From positions 89,909 to 153,908 of the forward strand of contig NZ_LXEW01000035.1 of NCBI RefSeq assembly GCF_001655055.1: DNA of 64,000 nt, in the 5' to 3' direction. Below are positions 37,818 through 48,505 of the stretch, piece after piece; the first letter of the stretch is position 1; each line of letters starts with the position of its first letter. The DNA comes from Providencia heimbachae ATCC 35613 (GTDB lineage Bacteria > Pseudomonadota > Gammaproteobacteria > Enterobacterales > Enterobacteriaceae). Both the position numbers and the translations under genes were made by a program. A model generated the notes under the pieces. That model did not search any database. It was not told the DNA's origin and saw nothing but the letters and a program-made list of their open reading frames with translations.

Positions 37818-37930
37818 AGCCGCCCCTTGCAAAAAATTACGGTTTTTAATCATCGTTCTGATTGCTAATGTCGGTAAATTGTGCATTGGGAAATAATATA
37901 TAATGATAAAAATCAGTCGGATAGGCTACT

Positions 37931-38506
37931 ATGCTTCTACTTATTGATAATTACGATTCATTTACTTACAACCTGTACCAATACTTTTGTGAATTGGGCG
38001 CAGAGGTAGTGGTGAAACGTAATGATGAAATTACGATCGAAGAGATCGAATTACTTTCGCCTACACATCTTGTGATTTCCCCAGGCCCTTGCACGCCAGA
38101 TGAGGCGGGGATCTCCCTTGAGGCAATAAAACATTTTGCGGGTAAACTTCCCATATTGGGTATTTGCCTTGGTCATCAGGCCATTGGGCAAGCCTTTGGG
38201 GCGTCTGTTGTTAAGGCGCGAGAAGTCATGCACGGCAAAACATCAGCAATTCACCATAACCATCAAGGTGTGTTTAAAGGCTTACACAGGCCACTTACCG
38301 TTACACGCTACCATTCTCTGGTTATTGCGGCAGAAACTCTTCCTGTATCCTTTGATGTTTCAGCATGGTCACTGAATAATGGTGATGTTGATGAAATTAT
38401 GGGGATCCGTCATAAAACATTACCTATTGAAGGCGTTCAGTTTCATCCTGAAAGCATTTTGAGTGAACAAGGGCATGAACTACTGAATAATTTCTTGAAA
38501 TATTAG
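37931..38506 (+). CDS. pabA: Aminodeoxychorismate synthase, glutaminase subunit
   Basis: PabA releases ammonia from glutamine for PabB, which makes 4-amino-4-deoxychorismate for folate. The 191-aa product (E. coli 187) is a class I glutamine amidotransferase: [11 protein letters not shown] oxyanion strand, nucleophile Cys79 in [11 protein letters not shown], and the catalytic His/Glu pair in GVQFHPESI. It could be confused with TrpG, but the context pabA-argD-crp is that of E. coli pabA. The gap to argD is 126 bp and carries ARG boxes, so argD has its own promoter. Confidence 0.94.
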   Translation: MLLLIDNYDSFTYNLYQYFCELGAEVVVKRNDEITIEEIELLSPTHLVISPGPCTPDEAGISLEAIKHFAGKLPILGICLGHQAIGQAFGASVVKAREVMHGKTSAIHHNHQGVFKGLHRPLTVTRYHSLVIAAETLPVSFDVSAWSLNNGDVDEIMGIRHKTLPIEGVQFHPESILSEQGHELLNNFLKY

Positions 38507-38564
38507 CTTTTAATTGCATTAACAAAAATAACTATGCGTATTTTTGCCATATTCCTTGCTCTTT

Positions 38565-39850
<1,286 letters not shown>

Positions 39851-39858
39851 TTTATTTT

Positions 39859-39892
39859 AAAGTTGCAGAGTGTCTCTGCAACTTTATTTTTT
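39859..39892 (+). terminator. Terminator of argD
   Basis: A perfect 12-bp stem AAAGTTGCAGAG/CTCTGCAACTTT with a TGT loop (39859-39870 with 39874-39885), followed by ATTTTTT. The unknown gene at 39906 converges from the other side. Confidence 0.88.
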
Positions 39893-39905
39893 ATTAAGAT
39901 TTAGT

Positions 39906-41291
39906 TTATTTTTCTAAACTCAATAATTTATTTTTAATATTAAATAGATGTGACTCCTCAATCATTATTTTTTGTCCAAATTGTTCAACATCACTAGCCA
40001 TAATAGCGGCTGTTTTGAGCATGTCATCTAATTTTTTTGTATCAGGCGTTGTCTGATTTATTGTTGGTAATATGCTGTTTTTTGACAGTTGATATTTTTC
40101 TTTATTGTGCTGAGCTCTTAATTTTGACGTTTTGGTTTGATATACTTCACCATTGAACTCATATGTTTTTTTCGTCGATTTGACTTTTATATTTATTCTT
40201 TTTGGCAATTGTTGATCAGTGGTCTTAATTTTATTTTTGACATAGAGCCTGCTCTTATCTTGTGAGCTTAATTTATCCAATTTTTTTGATGTGTTTGCTA
40301 ATTCTAAGGTATCTATATTAATTGATTCTTGAATAGTATTATTTTCTGAATAATATCCAGAATCGCTCGTGTTATCTGAATTGTATCCAGAAGAATTGGA
40401 ATTTAAACTTTCATGACTAGAAAAAAAATCATTCTCTTTTTGGTTTAATTGTTCCATCTCTTCAAGAAGACGCGTTATTGGCTTCATATCATTAGAATCA
40501 ATGAGTAATTTATTAAGTTCATGCGTAGAAGGAGTACTTAATTCAACAAAGCGCTGCGTTATATAATTTTTAAGCTGCTCAGTATAAACAATAGGGCGTG
40601 CATCCAAGTGTAGGTCATTATCCCATTCGAAATCCATATTATTATAATCTGTTAATAGTTGGTTGTTATACCCGTTATTAAAGTCGGGATTAGAAGTATG
40701 AATATTTAACTTATCATTATTAACCATGACTTCTTTTTTTTGTTTTTTAGATTCTATATTATTAGTAATAATATGGTTATTTTCTGGGGAGTTGCTGTTC
40801 GTTTTTTGTTTGAATTTAACGTGAAAACATTCTTCTTTATTCATGTTTATTTTGTTACCAATAAATCGTTTTGTTTTTTCACATGTGGATTTAATATTAT
40901 ATATTAGATTTGAAAATGTACTCGAACTTCTATTTAATTTGAAGTCTTTGCTATGAAAATTTATATTTTTACTTGTATCATTTACATGCATTTTGCCTTC
41001 TTCCTTAATTGGGTGTGAACTTATTGATTTATTGGTTTTTTTATTGGGTAATTGATCGGGTTGAATATAAAAATCGGAGGGTAGAGGATATTTTTTGTTC
41101 GGGTCAATGCTATCTGATATTTTTTTAGCTTTAGCTAATTTTTCAGGATCTAATAAGGGCATTTTTGGTGAATGATAATTAACCTTAGCTATATTAAATG
41201 GAAAATAAGTCGCGGTATTATTTTTAATCGAGTGCCCTGGATAACTTGATTTTAGCGTGACATTTTCTGCAATTTGCTTTGGTATTTGCAT
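39906..41291 (-). CDS. Unknown 461-aa Asn/Ser/Lys-rich protein at the yhfK position
   Basis: I recognise no family. The 461-aa product is rich in N, S, K, T and I and has long stretches that look disordered. There is no signal peptide or membrane segment. Around residues 290-320 a 10-residue unit is repeated (SGYNSDN, then SGYYSEN), giving tyrosines in an acidic, serine-rich setting. An ordered, predicted helical part lies at about 235-285 (VYTEQLKNYITQRFVELS) and another at the C-terminus (KLDDMLKTAAIMASDVEQ). AGGAAA lies before the ATG, so it should be translated. Its base composition is visibly more A+T-rich than argD and crp. E. coli has yhfK between these two genes. The style resembles secreted effector proteins, but that is a guess. 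Confidence 0.7.
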   Translation of the reverse strand: MQIPKQIAENVTLKSSYPGHSIKNNTATYFPFNIAKVNYHSPKMPLLDPEKLAKAKKISDSIDPNKKYPLPSDFYIQPDQLPNKKTNKSISSHPIKEEGKMHVNDTSKNINFHSKDFKLNRSSSTFSNLIYNIKSTCEKTKRFIGNKINMNKEECFHVKFKQKTNSNSPENNHIITNNIESKKQKKEVMVNNDKLNIHTSNPDFNNGYNNQLLTDYNNMDFEWDNDLHLDARPIVYTEQLKNYITQRFVELSTPSTHELNKLLIDSNDMKPITRLLEEMEQLNQKENDFFSSHESLNSNSSGYNSDNTSDSGYYSENNTIQESINIDTLELANTSKKLDKLSSQDKSRLYVKNKIKTTDQQLPKRINIKVKSTKKTYEFNGEVYQTKTSKLRAQHNKEKYQLSKNSILPTINQTTPDTKKLDDMLKTAAIMASDVEQFGQKIMIEESHLFNIKNKLLSLEK

Positions 41292-41414
41292 AATTAATAA
41301 TTTCCTAGTAATGGTTTAATTACTATTATCTTAGGGCAATAATTAATATGGAAAATATAAAGAAACGATTTTGGCTGAGAGTAGTATGAAAATAATATAA
41401 ACAGTCGTGAATAA

Positions 41415-41447
41415 AAATAGCCTTATATCATTGACATAAGGCTATTT
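41415..41447 (-). terminator. Terminator of crp
   Basis: A perfect 12-bp stem AAATAGCCTTAT/ATAAGGCTATTT (41415-41426 with 41436-41447). On the minus strand it is followed by TTATTCACG, after the TTT that ends the stem. It lies 42 bp beyond the crp stop. Confidence 0.82.
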
Positions 41448-41488
41448 CTAAATGAAAGCCCAGCAAAGAGGCTAGGCTGAAATGTTAA

Positions 41489-42121
41489 TTATCGAGTGCC
41501 GTAAACGACAATCGTTTTACCATGTGCAGAGATCAGGTTTTGATCTTCCAGCATTTTTAAAATACGGCCTACGGTTTCACGTGAACAACCGACAATCTGG
41601 CCAATTTCTTGACGGGTAATTTTGATTTGCATACCGTCTGGGTGGGTCATTGCATCAGGCTGTTTAGCTAAACTTAGCAGTGTTTGAGCAATGCGTCCGG
41701 TAACATCAAGGAATGCGAGATTACCGACTTTTTCGGAAGTTGTTTGTAGGCGACTTGCCATTTGCGCAGAGAGGCGCATAAGGATATCAGGATTAACCTG
41801 AATCAGCTGACGGAATTTTTTATAAGAAATTTCAGCGACTTCGCAGGCGACTTTTGCTCGAACCCACGCAGAACGCTCTTGACCTTCTTCAAATAACCCA
41901 AGTTCACCAATGAAATCTCCCTGATTTAGGTAAGAGAGAATCATTTCTTTGCCTTCTTCATCTTTAATTAGAACAGCCACCGAACCTTTAACAATATAGT
42001 AAAGGGTCTCTGCTTTCTCACCCTGATGGATCAGAGTGCTCTTGGATGGATACTTATGAATATGGCAGTGTGACAAAAACCATTCAAGAGTAGGGTCTGT
42101 TTGTGGCTTGCCGAGAACCAT
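41489..42121 (-). CDS. crp: cAMP receptor protein (catabolite activator)
   Basis: CRP is the global regulator that binds DNA when charged with cAMP. The 210-aa product starts at ATG 42121 ([20 protein letters not shown]), exactly as in E. coli, with AGAGGATAACG just upstream. The longer open frame upstream is not conserved. The cAMP pocket ([20 protein letters not shown]), hinge helix and HTH ([20 protein letters not shown]) appear identical to E. coli. Divergent yhfA is the same neighbour as in E. coli. Confidence 0.98.
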   Translation of the reverse strand: MVLGKPQTDPTLEWFLSHCHIHKYPSKSTLIHQGEKAETLYYIVKGSVAVLIKDEEGKEMILSYLNQGDFIGELGLFEEGQERSAWVRAKVACEVAEISYKKFRQLIQVNPDILMRLSAQMASRLQTTSEKVGNLAFLDVTGRIAQTLLSLAKQPDAMTHPDGMQIKITRQEIGQIVGCSRETVGRILKMLEDQNLISAHGKTIVVYGTR

Positions 42122-42449
42122 TAGCGTTATCCTCTGTTTGTTATTGCAGCCATTCGGAAAAATGCCCCCAAAGGCTGGCTTTAAAGTCACTAGCTTAGCA
42201 TATTAATTTACCTTATCTACTTTAAATAATACCAGTAGCAGGTCGCTAGCAAGTTAATATCGACACTATAATATAATCAATTGAATCGTTGAGTTTTGAT
42301 CTTAATCCTATCAACTAAGTATTGTTTGTAGCATATCCAATACAGAAAGTCTTTACTGTATCGCTTCAGCTTAATAAAGCTGATATAACATTGATTATAT
42401 CTATGGAACAATGTCGCCTTTAACGTTCTTTTTTTCAAGGGGAATAAAA
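42122..42449. other. Divergent crp-yhfA intergenic region
   Basis: This 328-bp region holds both promoters. It contains an imperfect 20-bp palindrome (42341-42360, TACAG..CTGTA) and a 7-bp hairpin TCAGCTT/AAGCTGA (42366-42383). In E. coli crp is autoregulated and has a divergent promoter here. I could not find a convincing TGTGA-N6-TCACA site. Confidence 0.5.
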
Positions 42450-42857
42450 ATGGAAGCAAGAGTTAAATGGGTCGAAGGGCTCTCTTTTTTAGGTGAATCG
42501 GCATCAGGCCATCAAATAATGATGGATGGTAATGCGGGTGATAAGGCGCCCAGCCCAATGGAAATGGTATTAATGGCGGCTGGTGGGTGCAGTGCGATTG
42601 ACGTGGTTTCTATTTTGCAAAAAGGACGTAATGATATTACAGACTGTGAAGTAAAATTAACCTCACAGCGTCGTGATGAAGCCCCGCGTTATTTTACGAA
42701 TATCAATTTACATTTTATTGTAACAGGTAATGAATTAACGGAAAAAGTCGTTGAACGTGCCGTTCAGCTTTCGGCTGAAAAATATTGTTCCGTAGCTTTG
42801 ATGTTAGAAAAAGCGGTTGAAGTAACGCATAGCTTTGAAATAAAAAATTCAAAATAA
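42450..42857 (+). CDS. yhfA: YhfA, OsmC-like protein
   Basis: The 135-aa protein (E. coli 134) matches YhfA very closely through ARVKWVEG, SPMEMVLMAAGGCSAID and SAEKYCSVALMLEKA. These hold the two cysteines typical of OsmC/Ohr-fold peroxidases, although peroxidase activity of YhfA has not, to my knowledge, been shown. The ATG at 42450 follows AAGGGGAA and replaces an in-frame start 39 bp upstream. It is divergent from crp. Confidence 0.93.
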   Translation: MEARVKWVEGLSFLGESASGHQIMMDGNAGDKAPSPMEMVLMAAGGCSAIDVVSILQKGRNDITDCEVKLTSQRRDEAPRYFTNINLHFIVTGNELTEKVVERAVQLSAEKYCSVALMLEKAVEVTHSFEIKNSK

Positions 42858-42884
42858 ATTTAATTATTATAATATTTTTTAAAA

Positions 42885-42917
42885 ATGATGCTTATCGTTA
42901 AATAAGATAAGCATCAT
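42885..42917. terminator. Shared terminator of yhfA and prkB
   Basis: A perfect 12-bp stem (42885-42896 with 42906-42917, loop GTTAAATAA) between convergent genes. On the minus strand the stem is followed by TTTTTAAAAA, a fair U-tract for prkB. Confidence 0.75.
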
Positions 42918-42939
42918 CAGTGATTAACAACACAGAGAT

Positions 42940-43806
42940 TTAATCTTGTTTTTGTTTAATGAGTTTCTCAACTAATGGCGTCATGATTAATTCCATCGCC
43001 AGCCCTAATTTCCCGCCGGGTACAACAATCGTATTGATTGCAGAAATAAATGAGCCACTCAGCATGGAAAGTAAATAAGGAAAATCGATTTGTGAAAGCC
43101 CTCTAAAACGGATCACGATAAAGCTTTCATCCTGTGAGGGGATAGATTTAGCTGAGAAAGGGTTCGAGGTATCCACGGTAGGAACACGCTGGAAATTGAT
43201 ATGAGTTCGAGAAAATTGAGGTGTAATATAATTAATATAATCGCCCATTGAACGGACTACTGAATCCATAACGGCTTCTCGAGAATGGCCTCGCTCGGTG
43301 GTGTCGCGGATTAATTTTTGGATCCATTCCAAGTTAACGATGGGGACAACACCAACCAGGAGATCGACGTGTTGGGCAACGTTATGCTCAGGCGTGACTA
43401 TTCCGCCGTGTAATCCCTCATAAAATAAAACATCGGTATTTTCAGATAATGACTCCCAAGGCGTAAATGTCCCCGGTTGTAAGCCATAAGGCACAGCTTC
43501 GTCATAGGTATGAAGGTATTTTCGGGATTTCCCGTAGCCGGTTTTAGCGTAATCAACTAAGGTTTGTTCTAATAAAGCAAAGTCATTAGCTTCAGGGCCG
43601 AAATAGCTAATGTGCCGGCCTTGTTCTCTGGCTTTGCGGATAGCCATATCCATTTCAGGGCGAGTGTAGCGATGGAAACTATCCCCTTCAAGGGTGGCGG
43701 GTCGAATATTGAGTTGATGAAATATTTTACGAAAAGCTTGGCTAGTTGAGGTTGTACCGGCACCACTTGAACCTGTAACGGCAATAATTGGATGCTTTTT
43801 TGACAT
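42940..43806 (-). CDS. prkB: PrkB, phosphoribulokinase-like protein
   Basis: The 288-aa product (E. coli PrkB 289) is a P-loop kinase of the phosphoribulokinase/uridine kinase family, with the nucleotide loop GSSGAGTTSTSQAF at residues 12-25 and a lid and substrate region LEGDSFHRYTRPEMD. The organism shows no Calvin-cycle genes here, so ribulose-5-phosphate is unlikely to be the physiological substrate; the true one is unknown. It is followed by yheU and yheT upstream on the same strand, the E. coli order. Confidence 0.92.
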   Translation of the reverse strand: MSKKHPIIAVTGSSGAGTTSTSQAFRKIFHQLNIRPATLEGDSFHRYTRPEMDMAIRKAREQGRHISYFGPEANDFALLEQTLVDYAKTGYGKSRKYLHTYDEAVPYGLQPGTFTPWESLSENTDVLFYEGLHGGIVTPEHNVAQHVDLLVGVVPIVNLEWIQKLIRDTTERGHSREAVMDSVVRSMGDYINYITPQFSRTHINFQRVPTVDTSNPFSAKSIPSQDESFIVIRFRGLSQIDFPYLLSMLSGSFISAINTIVVPGGKLGLAMELIMTPLVEKLIKQKQD

Positions 43807-43866
43807 AGTGGACTCCCTGTGTTGCGCTTGTGACCACTATTTCAATGAACAGCGAACGAAGCGGGT

Positions 43867-44085
43867 TTACGGGCGAAACTGGTTATTTGGCATGAAATTA
43901 ACCGATTCATGTAATTCAGACCAGACTAGCACAATTTCGCCAGAAACTAACTGCCGTTTCACATCATTGACCTTGTCTTGCAAGCTTTTTTCATAGGTTC
44001 CGTAGTCTGTCCCTTCCCGTAAAACATAGCTCTCAATTAGGCTTTCCAAAGTATCAGTGGCTAAATCTTGCCATGGAATAATCAT
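43867..44085 (-). CDS. yheU: YheU, UPF0270 family protein
   Basis: The 72-aa protein starts [29 protein letters not shown] (quoted in part: [20 protein letters not shown]), the UPF0270 signature, and ends in [19 protein letters not shown]. Its function is unknown. Its ATG overlaps the yheT stop by four bases (44082-44085), so translation is coupled. The same pair is found in E. coli. Confidence 0.93.
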   Translation of the reverse strand: MIIPWQDLATDTLESLIESYVLREGTDYGTYEKSLQDKVNDVKRQLVSGEIVLVWSELHESVNFMPNNQFRP

Positions 44086-45065
44086 TGTTTTCGCTCATTT
44101 AAGTAAGGGGATAACCATTGAGGAATACGGGTTTCTAGCCACATTTGAGGTTTTCTAAAACTGCCGCTCACAAAGCCAACATGTCCACCGTGTTCTGTCA
44201 TCTGATACTCAACATTTTTAGGTAAATGGGTTAAATCAGGGACAACTTCAGGCGCCATAAATGGGTCATCTTTTGCGTGAATAATCAGTGTTGGCTTAGT
44301 GATTTGCGATAATTTAGGCAACGCGCTACATTTTTGATAATAGTCTGCGGCGTTATCAAAGCCATGAATTCGAGCGGTGATGACATCATCAAATTCGCGA
44401 ATACGTTTGAGCTGTTTGAGCTGTAATAAATTCAGTGGCAAAGAGCCTGGATAACGCACTAATTTACGTGTTGCATTACGTTTTAAGCCATTTAATAGAT
44501 AGCGTTGATAGAACTGCGATACGCCTTTTTCCATGCGTAGGGAACAAGCCTCAAGCATCAATGGGGCGGATACCACCACGCCAGCATCAAGATCCGCATT
44601 CTTACCACTTTCAGCCAGATAGCAGGCTAGCATATTTCCCCCGAGGGAGTAGCCTACGGCTGCTGTCGGTACATCACCCCAAGTTTGCTTTAGCCAATGT
44701 AGAAAATAGCGAGCATCACTGGTTTCACCGGAATGATAAATACGATTTTGTCGGTTAGGTTCTCCGCTACAGCCACGAAAATGCATAACAACGCCAAGCC
44801 AGCCTTGCTTCTGAGCACTTTCAAGCATGCCATGAGCATAGGGGCTTTTAAAATTACCTTCTAAACCATGAAAAATCACTAAACGAGGCTTGTGACTTGC
44901 TAGCTCAGGTTCTTCACTCCAAGCGAGGTCGATAAAATCGCCATCAGGCAATTCAAGTCGTTGCCAAGTTGGTTTGATTTTCGGCGTTCGACGAAAGATC
45001 CTTGGCAATAAGGTTTGGAGATGTGGATTTTTAGCCCAAGTAATAGGACGGAAATTTTCTGACAT
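44082..45065 (-). CDS. yheT: YheT, alpha/beta-hydrolase
   Basis: The 327-aa product is an alpha/beta-hydrolase of the YheT/AB_hydrolase_4 group. The nucleophile elbow is GYSLGGNML, the oxyanion strand is [19 protein letters not shown], the acid lies in [12 protein letters not shown], and the catalytic histidine in EHGGHVGFV. The preferred start is ATG 45065 ([10 protein letters not shown]), since homology begins there; an ATG 66 bp upstream has no ribosome binding site. The substrate is unknown. In E. coli yheS comes next; here a 6-kb accessory block intervenes. Confidence 0.9.
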   Translation of the reverse strand: MSENFRPITWAKNPHLQTLLPRIFRRTPKIKPTWQRLELPDGDFIDLAWSEEPELASHKPRLVIFHGLEGNFKSPYAHGMLESAQKQGWLGVVMHFRGCSGEPNRQNRIYHSGETSDARYFLHWLKQTWGDVPTAAVGYSLGGNMLACYLAESGKNADLDAGVVVSAPLMLEACSLRMEKGVSQFYQRYLLNGLKRNATRKLVRYPGSLPLNLLQLKQLKRIREFDDVITARIHGFDNAADYYQKCSALPKLSQITKPTLIIHAKDDPFMAPEVVPDLTHLPKNVEYQMTEHGGHVGFVSGSFRKPQMWLETRIPQWLSPYLNERKQ

Positions 45066-45164
45066 AGCCTTATTTAATTTCTTAGAACTCTTGTGAGGCA
45101 CATAACATACTGTTATTTTTTTGTGATGCAAGTGCGCAAATTTTAATTGAGGATTAGATTATAA

Positions 45165-45770
45165 ATGACACTGGGGCTTATTTTTTCTCTTTTTACGTTT
45201 CTATTCATTGCAGCAGTAACTCCCGGCCCTAACAATATGTTGCTAACATCAAGTGCAGCGAACTATGGTTTTCGTCGCAGTATCGGATTATTGCTAGGTA
45301 TTATGTTAGGCATGCAATCCATACTTTACTTGTCTGCATTTGGTATTGCTGCGCTTTTATTGCTATATCCCGCTATTCATATTGTATTAAAAGTGATCGG
45401 TAGTGGGTATTTACTGTGGTTAGCATGGAAAACAGCAACGGCGAATTATGCACCACTTAAGACAAATAGCGAAGCAGTAAAACGTGTGACATGGTATCAA
45501 GGGGGTTTATTGCAGTTTTTAAACCCTAAAGCATGGATGATGGGATTAGGCGCGGTGGGAAGTTTCAGCTTACCCGGTGCGCTTTTCACTGAATCCATTA
45601 TTGTCATGAGTATTGCATTTATTATCGTTAATTTAATTGCAGGATTAATTTGGATGGGCTTTGGTTCTTTAATCAGCCTCTTTTTACGCAGCCGCCAAGC
45701 TTGGTTTATTTTTAACTTAGTGATGGGGTTATTAACTGCAGCTTGCGTACCATTGATTTGGTTGGAGTAA
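45165..45770 (+). CDS. LysE/RhtB-family amino-acid exporter
   Basis: The 201-aa membrane protein has six hydrophobic segments and the family signature AAVTPGPNNMLLTSSAANYG near residue 16, with GLLLGIMLGMQ in the second helix and FLNPKAWMMGLGAV in the middle. Such proteins export amino acids such as lysine, threonine or homoserine lactone. The specific substrate cannot be told. GAGGATT lies 9 bp before the ATG. It is divergent from yheT and starts the block absent from E. coli at this locus. A terminator follows. Confidence 0.88.
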   Translation: MTLGLIFSLFTFLFIAAVTPGPNNMLLTSSAANYGFRRSIGLLLGIMLGMQSILYLSAFGIAALLLLYPAIHIVLKVIGSGYLLWLAWKTATANYAPLKTNSEAVKRVTWYQGGLLQFLNPKAWMMGLGAVGSFSLPGALFTESIIVMSIAFIIVNLIAGLIWMGFGSLISLFLRSRQAWFIFNLVMGLLTAACVPLIWLE

Positions 45771-45800
45771 ATAAAAGATTGGATGTGTATTAGCAACAAA

Positions 45801-45822
45801 AAAGCAGCTTTTCAGCTGCTTT
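45801..45822. terminator. Shared terminator of the LysE-type gene and murP
   Basis: A perfect 9-bp stem AAAGCAGCT/AGCTGCTTT with loop TTTC (45801-45809 with 45814-45822), preceded by AAA on the plus strand, which gives murP a U-tract. It lies between convergent genes. Confidence 0.8.
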
Positions 45823-45850
45823 GCGTCAAACAATTATTCTCACTCGTAGG

Positions 45851-47311
45851 CTAATCTAAATCAACATTTTTACAGCCAAAGAAATAAGTGAAGATAAATC
45901 CACAGGTATAGGCGACTGCGATACCGCCAACGTAAACTGACATGCCTGCAAAGACACCTTGAGCCGATGTCATCAATGGAATAGCGACCAACCCAGATGG
46001 CCCAAATACGGTGTTAAGGCCGATAGGTAAGCCCATCCATGCAACTAAGCCGATAAAGAAACCACCCGCAGAGCCGCCTAAACACGCAGTGACAAACGGT
46101 TTGACGCGGGGCAGTGTCACACCGTAAATCAATGGCTCTCCGATACCCAAGAACCCGGGAATGATTGCCCCGCGAATTTGGTTGCGTAGCAGAGAGTCTT
46201 TTTTAGCCTTAACATATAAGGCGAGTGCCGCACCGACTTGCCCTGCACCTGCCATTGCCAAAATTGGGAATAGTGAATTGAAGCCTTGTGCATCAACCAA
46301 TGCAAAGTAAACGGGAACAAATCCTTGGTGAACACCGAACATAACGGCAATCAAGAATAAGCCGGCTAAAATCGCGGTACCAAATGGATTTCCGTTTAAG
46401 TGCATGAATAACCATGACATTCCACTGAATAGCCAGCTTCCTAGCGGCATGATTACCACATAAGCAGCCGCTCCCACAAGGAGCAATGTAATGGTTGAGG
46501 TTAAAATCATATCAAGGTTTGCAGGAATAATTTTGCGAACCTGTTTTTCCACCCACGCACCAAAAATACACGCGATTAACACGCCAATAATGCTGCCGCG
46601 AGGGTCAATTTCCCAACCAAAGAAATTGGTCATTCCAGAGAACACGCCGCTGGTTGCGCTAGGGTCATACCCCAAAACAAATAGCGCGGCTATAATTGCA
46701 CCGTTAACCCCGCTACCACCAAAGGCTTTTTGTGCGTTGTAACCGATCAAAATACTCAGAAAACTGAACAAGCCCTTACTGAACACTGACATATATAAAA
46801 TCATATGCACCCCAAAGGTTTGTTCTTCAGGGTTTTTGGGTAATCCAGTAGGGAAGAAGGTTTGTGTTGCGAGTGTCGCAAACCCTAATAATAGGCCTGC
46901 GGCGATAAAGCCAGGGATAAGCGGTGTAAAAATTGTCGCAAATTTTGATAAAAAGCGGTGAACTGCGCTGGTTTGCTTTTGCTTCATTTGTTGTTTGTTG
47001 GAGGAAGCAAGGGTACTGAGATCTGCTGTTTCTGCGCTAGGAGCAATACTTTCTCCACTTTCTAATATTTGGTTCATTAAATCTGAAGCAGTCTGCGCTT
47101 TACCGGGGCCTAGAACGATTTGCAGTTGTTCATCACTTTCAATCACACCAAGTACGCCGGGAATTTGTTTAATTGCGGCTTTATTGACAAGTTGATCGTT
47201 ATTTAATGTTAAGCGTAAGCGGGTCATACAGTTACCCGCTTGCTTGATATTATTGCTGCCACCCACGTGTTGCAGGATTTGCTGCATCATTTCTTTTGTT
47301 ATTTTAGCCAT
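45851..47311 (-). CDS. murP: PTS N-acetylmuramic acid transporter IIBC
   Basis: MurP imports and phosphorylates N-acetylmuramic acid released from peptidoglycan. The 486-aa protein (E. coli 474) has an N-terminal EIIB domain with the phosphorylatable Cys28 in [12 protein letters not shown]. After a 40-residue linker comes an EIIC domain of about ten helices, with the [16 protein letters not shown] motif. It has no IIA domain, so phosphate must come from the glucose IIA (Crr), as in E. coli. It lies 27 bp after murQ in one operon. Confidence 0.93.
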   Translation of the reverse strand: MAKITKEMMQQILQHVGGSNNIKQAGNCMTRLRLTLNNDQLVNKAAIKQIPGVLGVIESDEQLQIVLGPGKAQTASDLMNQILESGESIAPSAETADLSTLASSNKQQMKQKQTSAVHRFLSKFATIFTPLIPGFIAAGLLLGFATLATQTFFPTGLPKNPEEQTFGVHMILYMSVFSKGLFSFLSILIGYNAQKAFGGSGVNGAIIAALFVLGYDPSATSGVFSGMTNFFGWEIDPRGSIIGVLIACIFGAWVEKQVRKIIPANLDMILTSTITLLLVGAAAYVVIMPLGSWLFSGMSWLFMHLNGNPFGTAILAGLFLIAVMFGVHQGFVPVYFALVDAQGFNSLFPILAMAGAGQVGAALALYVKAKKDSLLRNQIRGAIIPGFLGIGEPLIYGVTLPRVKPFVTACLGGSAGGFFIGLVAWMGLPIGLNTVFGPSGLVAIPLMTSAQGVFAGMSVYVGGIAVAYTCGFIFTYFFGCKNVDLD

Positions 47312-47338
47312 GCTATTTATCTCGTCAATGTCCGCTGA

Positions 47339-48253
47339 TTAAGCGGTGGATTTCGCAATATTGAGTGCAGTACGAATAAAACCCTTGTTATTAGAAAGCA
47401 ATTGGCGAGCTTCATCCGCATTTAAGCCGGATAAAATCATTAAGATTGCCGTCTTACAGTGTCTATCACATTGTAAAAGTGCAGATTCGGCTGTTTCTCT
47501 ATCACATTCAGTGGCCTCCATAACAATCTTAGTTTGTCTTTCAATTAACTTGGCATTTGTGGCTTCTACGTCGACCATTAAATTACCAAAGACTTTACCA
47601 ATACGGATCATCGCGCCAGTAGTGATCATATTTAGAACCAGCTTCTGTGCTGTACCTGCTTTCATACGTGATGAACCAGTCACTACCTCAGCGCCGACAA
47701 CCGGGGTAATTGCAATATCTGCCGCATTAGAAACTGGGCTGTTAGGATTACAGCTAATTGAAGCGGTGACTGCGCCGATAGAACGTGCGTACGCTAGCGC
47801 GCCAAGTACATACGGCGTTCTGCCACTGGCTGCAATACCCACTAAAACATCTTTATTGTTAAATTGGATGTCTTTTAGGTCTTGTTCGCCCATCTCAGGT
47901 CTGTCTTCCGCATTTTCGACCGCGCGAAAGATGGCTTGGTGACCACCGGCTATCAAGCCAATAACTTGTTCGTGAGGTGTCCCGTAAGTTGGTGGACATT
48001 CACTAGCATCCAATATACCTAAGCGTCCTGATGTCCCTGCACCTGAATAAATTAGCCGTCCCCCATTCAGAAAAGCCTCTGCAACTTTATCGACAAGCTG
48101 CGCGATTTCAGGCAATGCTTTTTCAACGGCGAGTGGAACCTGTTTATCTTCGTTGTTGATCACCTGAAGCATTTCAAGGGTGGAAAGTTGGTCAATATTC
48201 ATGCTCGCTGGGTTACGGCTTTCGGTTACCATCTTGCTTAAGTCAATGGTCAT
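47339..48253 (-). CDS. murQ: N-acetylmuramic acid 6-phosphate etherase
   Basis: MurQ cleaves the lactyl ether of MurNAc-6-P to give GlcNAc-6-P and lactate, feeding amino-sugar use. The 304-aa product (E. coli 298) is a SIS-domain protein: [26 protein letters not shown] holds the phosphosugar site ([20 protein letters not shown] is its start), followed by [19 protein letters not shown] and [18 protein letters not shown] lies 9 bp upstream of the ATG. It heads a murQ-murP operon divergent from murR. Confidence 0.95.
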   Translation of the reverse strand: MTIDLSKMVTESRNPASMNIDQLSTLEMLQVINNEDKQVPLAVEKALPEIAQLVDKVAEAFLNGGRLIYSGAGTSGRLGILDASECPPTYGTPHEQVIGLIAGGHQAIFRAVENAEDRPEMGEQDLKDIQFNNKDVLVGIAASGRTPYVLGALAYARSIGAVTASISCNPNSPVSNAADIAITPVVGAEVVTGSSRMKAGTAQKLVLNMITTGAMIRIGKVFGNLMVDVEATNAKLIERQTKIVMEATECDRETAESALLQCDRHCKTAILMILSGLNADEARQLLSNNKGFIRTALNIAKSTA

Positions 48254-48290
48254 AAAAAATTACTCCTGCATCAATTAATATGGCAATATT

Positions 48291-48328
48291 AAGGAATTAA
48301 TTATTCCTTTAGTGTGATTGAGATCACG
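48291..48328. promoter_or_regulatory. murQ-murR control region: palindrome and CRP site
   Basis: AAGGAAT-TAATT-ATTCCTT (48291-48309) is a perfect 7-bp inverted repeat, a candidate MurR operator. A related sequence AAGGAATAATTTATT lies at 48444-48458, near murR. TGTGATTGAGATCACG at 48313-48328 matches TGTGA-N6-TCACA at 9 of 10 fixed positions and is a credible CRP site. In E. coli murQ is repressed by MurR and activated by CRP. Confidence 0.6.
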
Positions 48329-48505
48329 GTGTTATCTATTCTAAATTGTCAGTATAGAAGAATAATTTATCATTATTTAGATTTTTAATTTTCATTGTGC
48401 ATTGAATTTTAATGATTATTCTTGATTCATGAGAATATTATTGAAGGAATAATTTATTTTATTATTTTTGCGAAATATACGTTTTTTGATAACCAAAGGT
48501 TTTAT

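Noticed and set aside
42341..42360. TACAG..CTGTA palindrome upstream of yhfA as a LexA site
   Set aside because: The half-sites are in the reverse arrangement (ACAG..CTGT rather than CTGT..ACAG), so it is not a LexA box.
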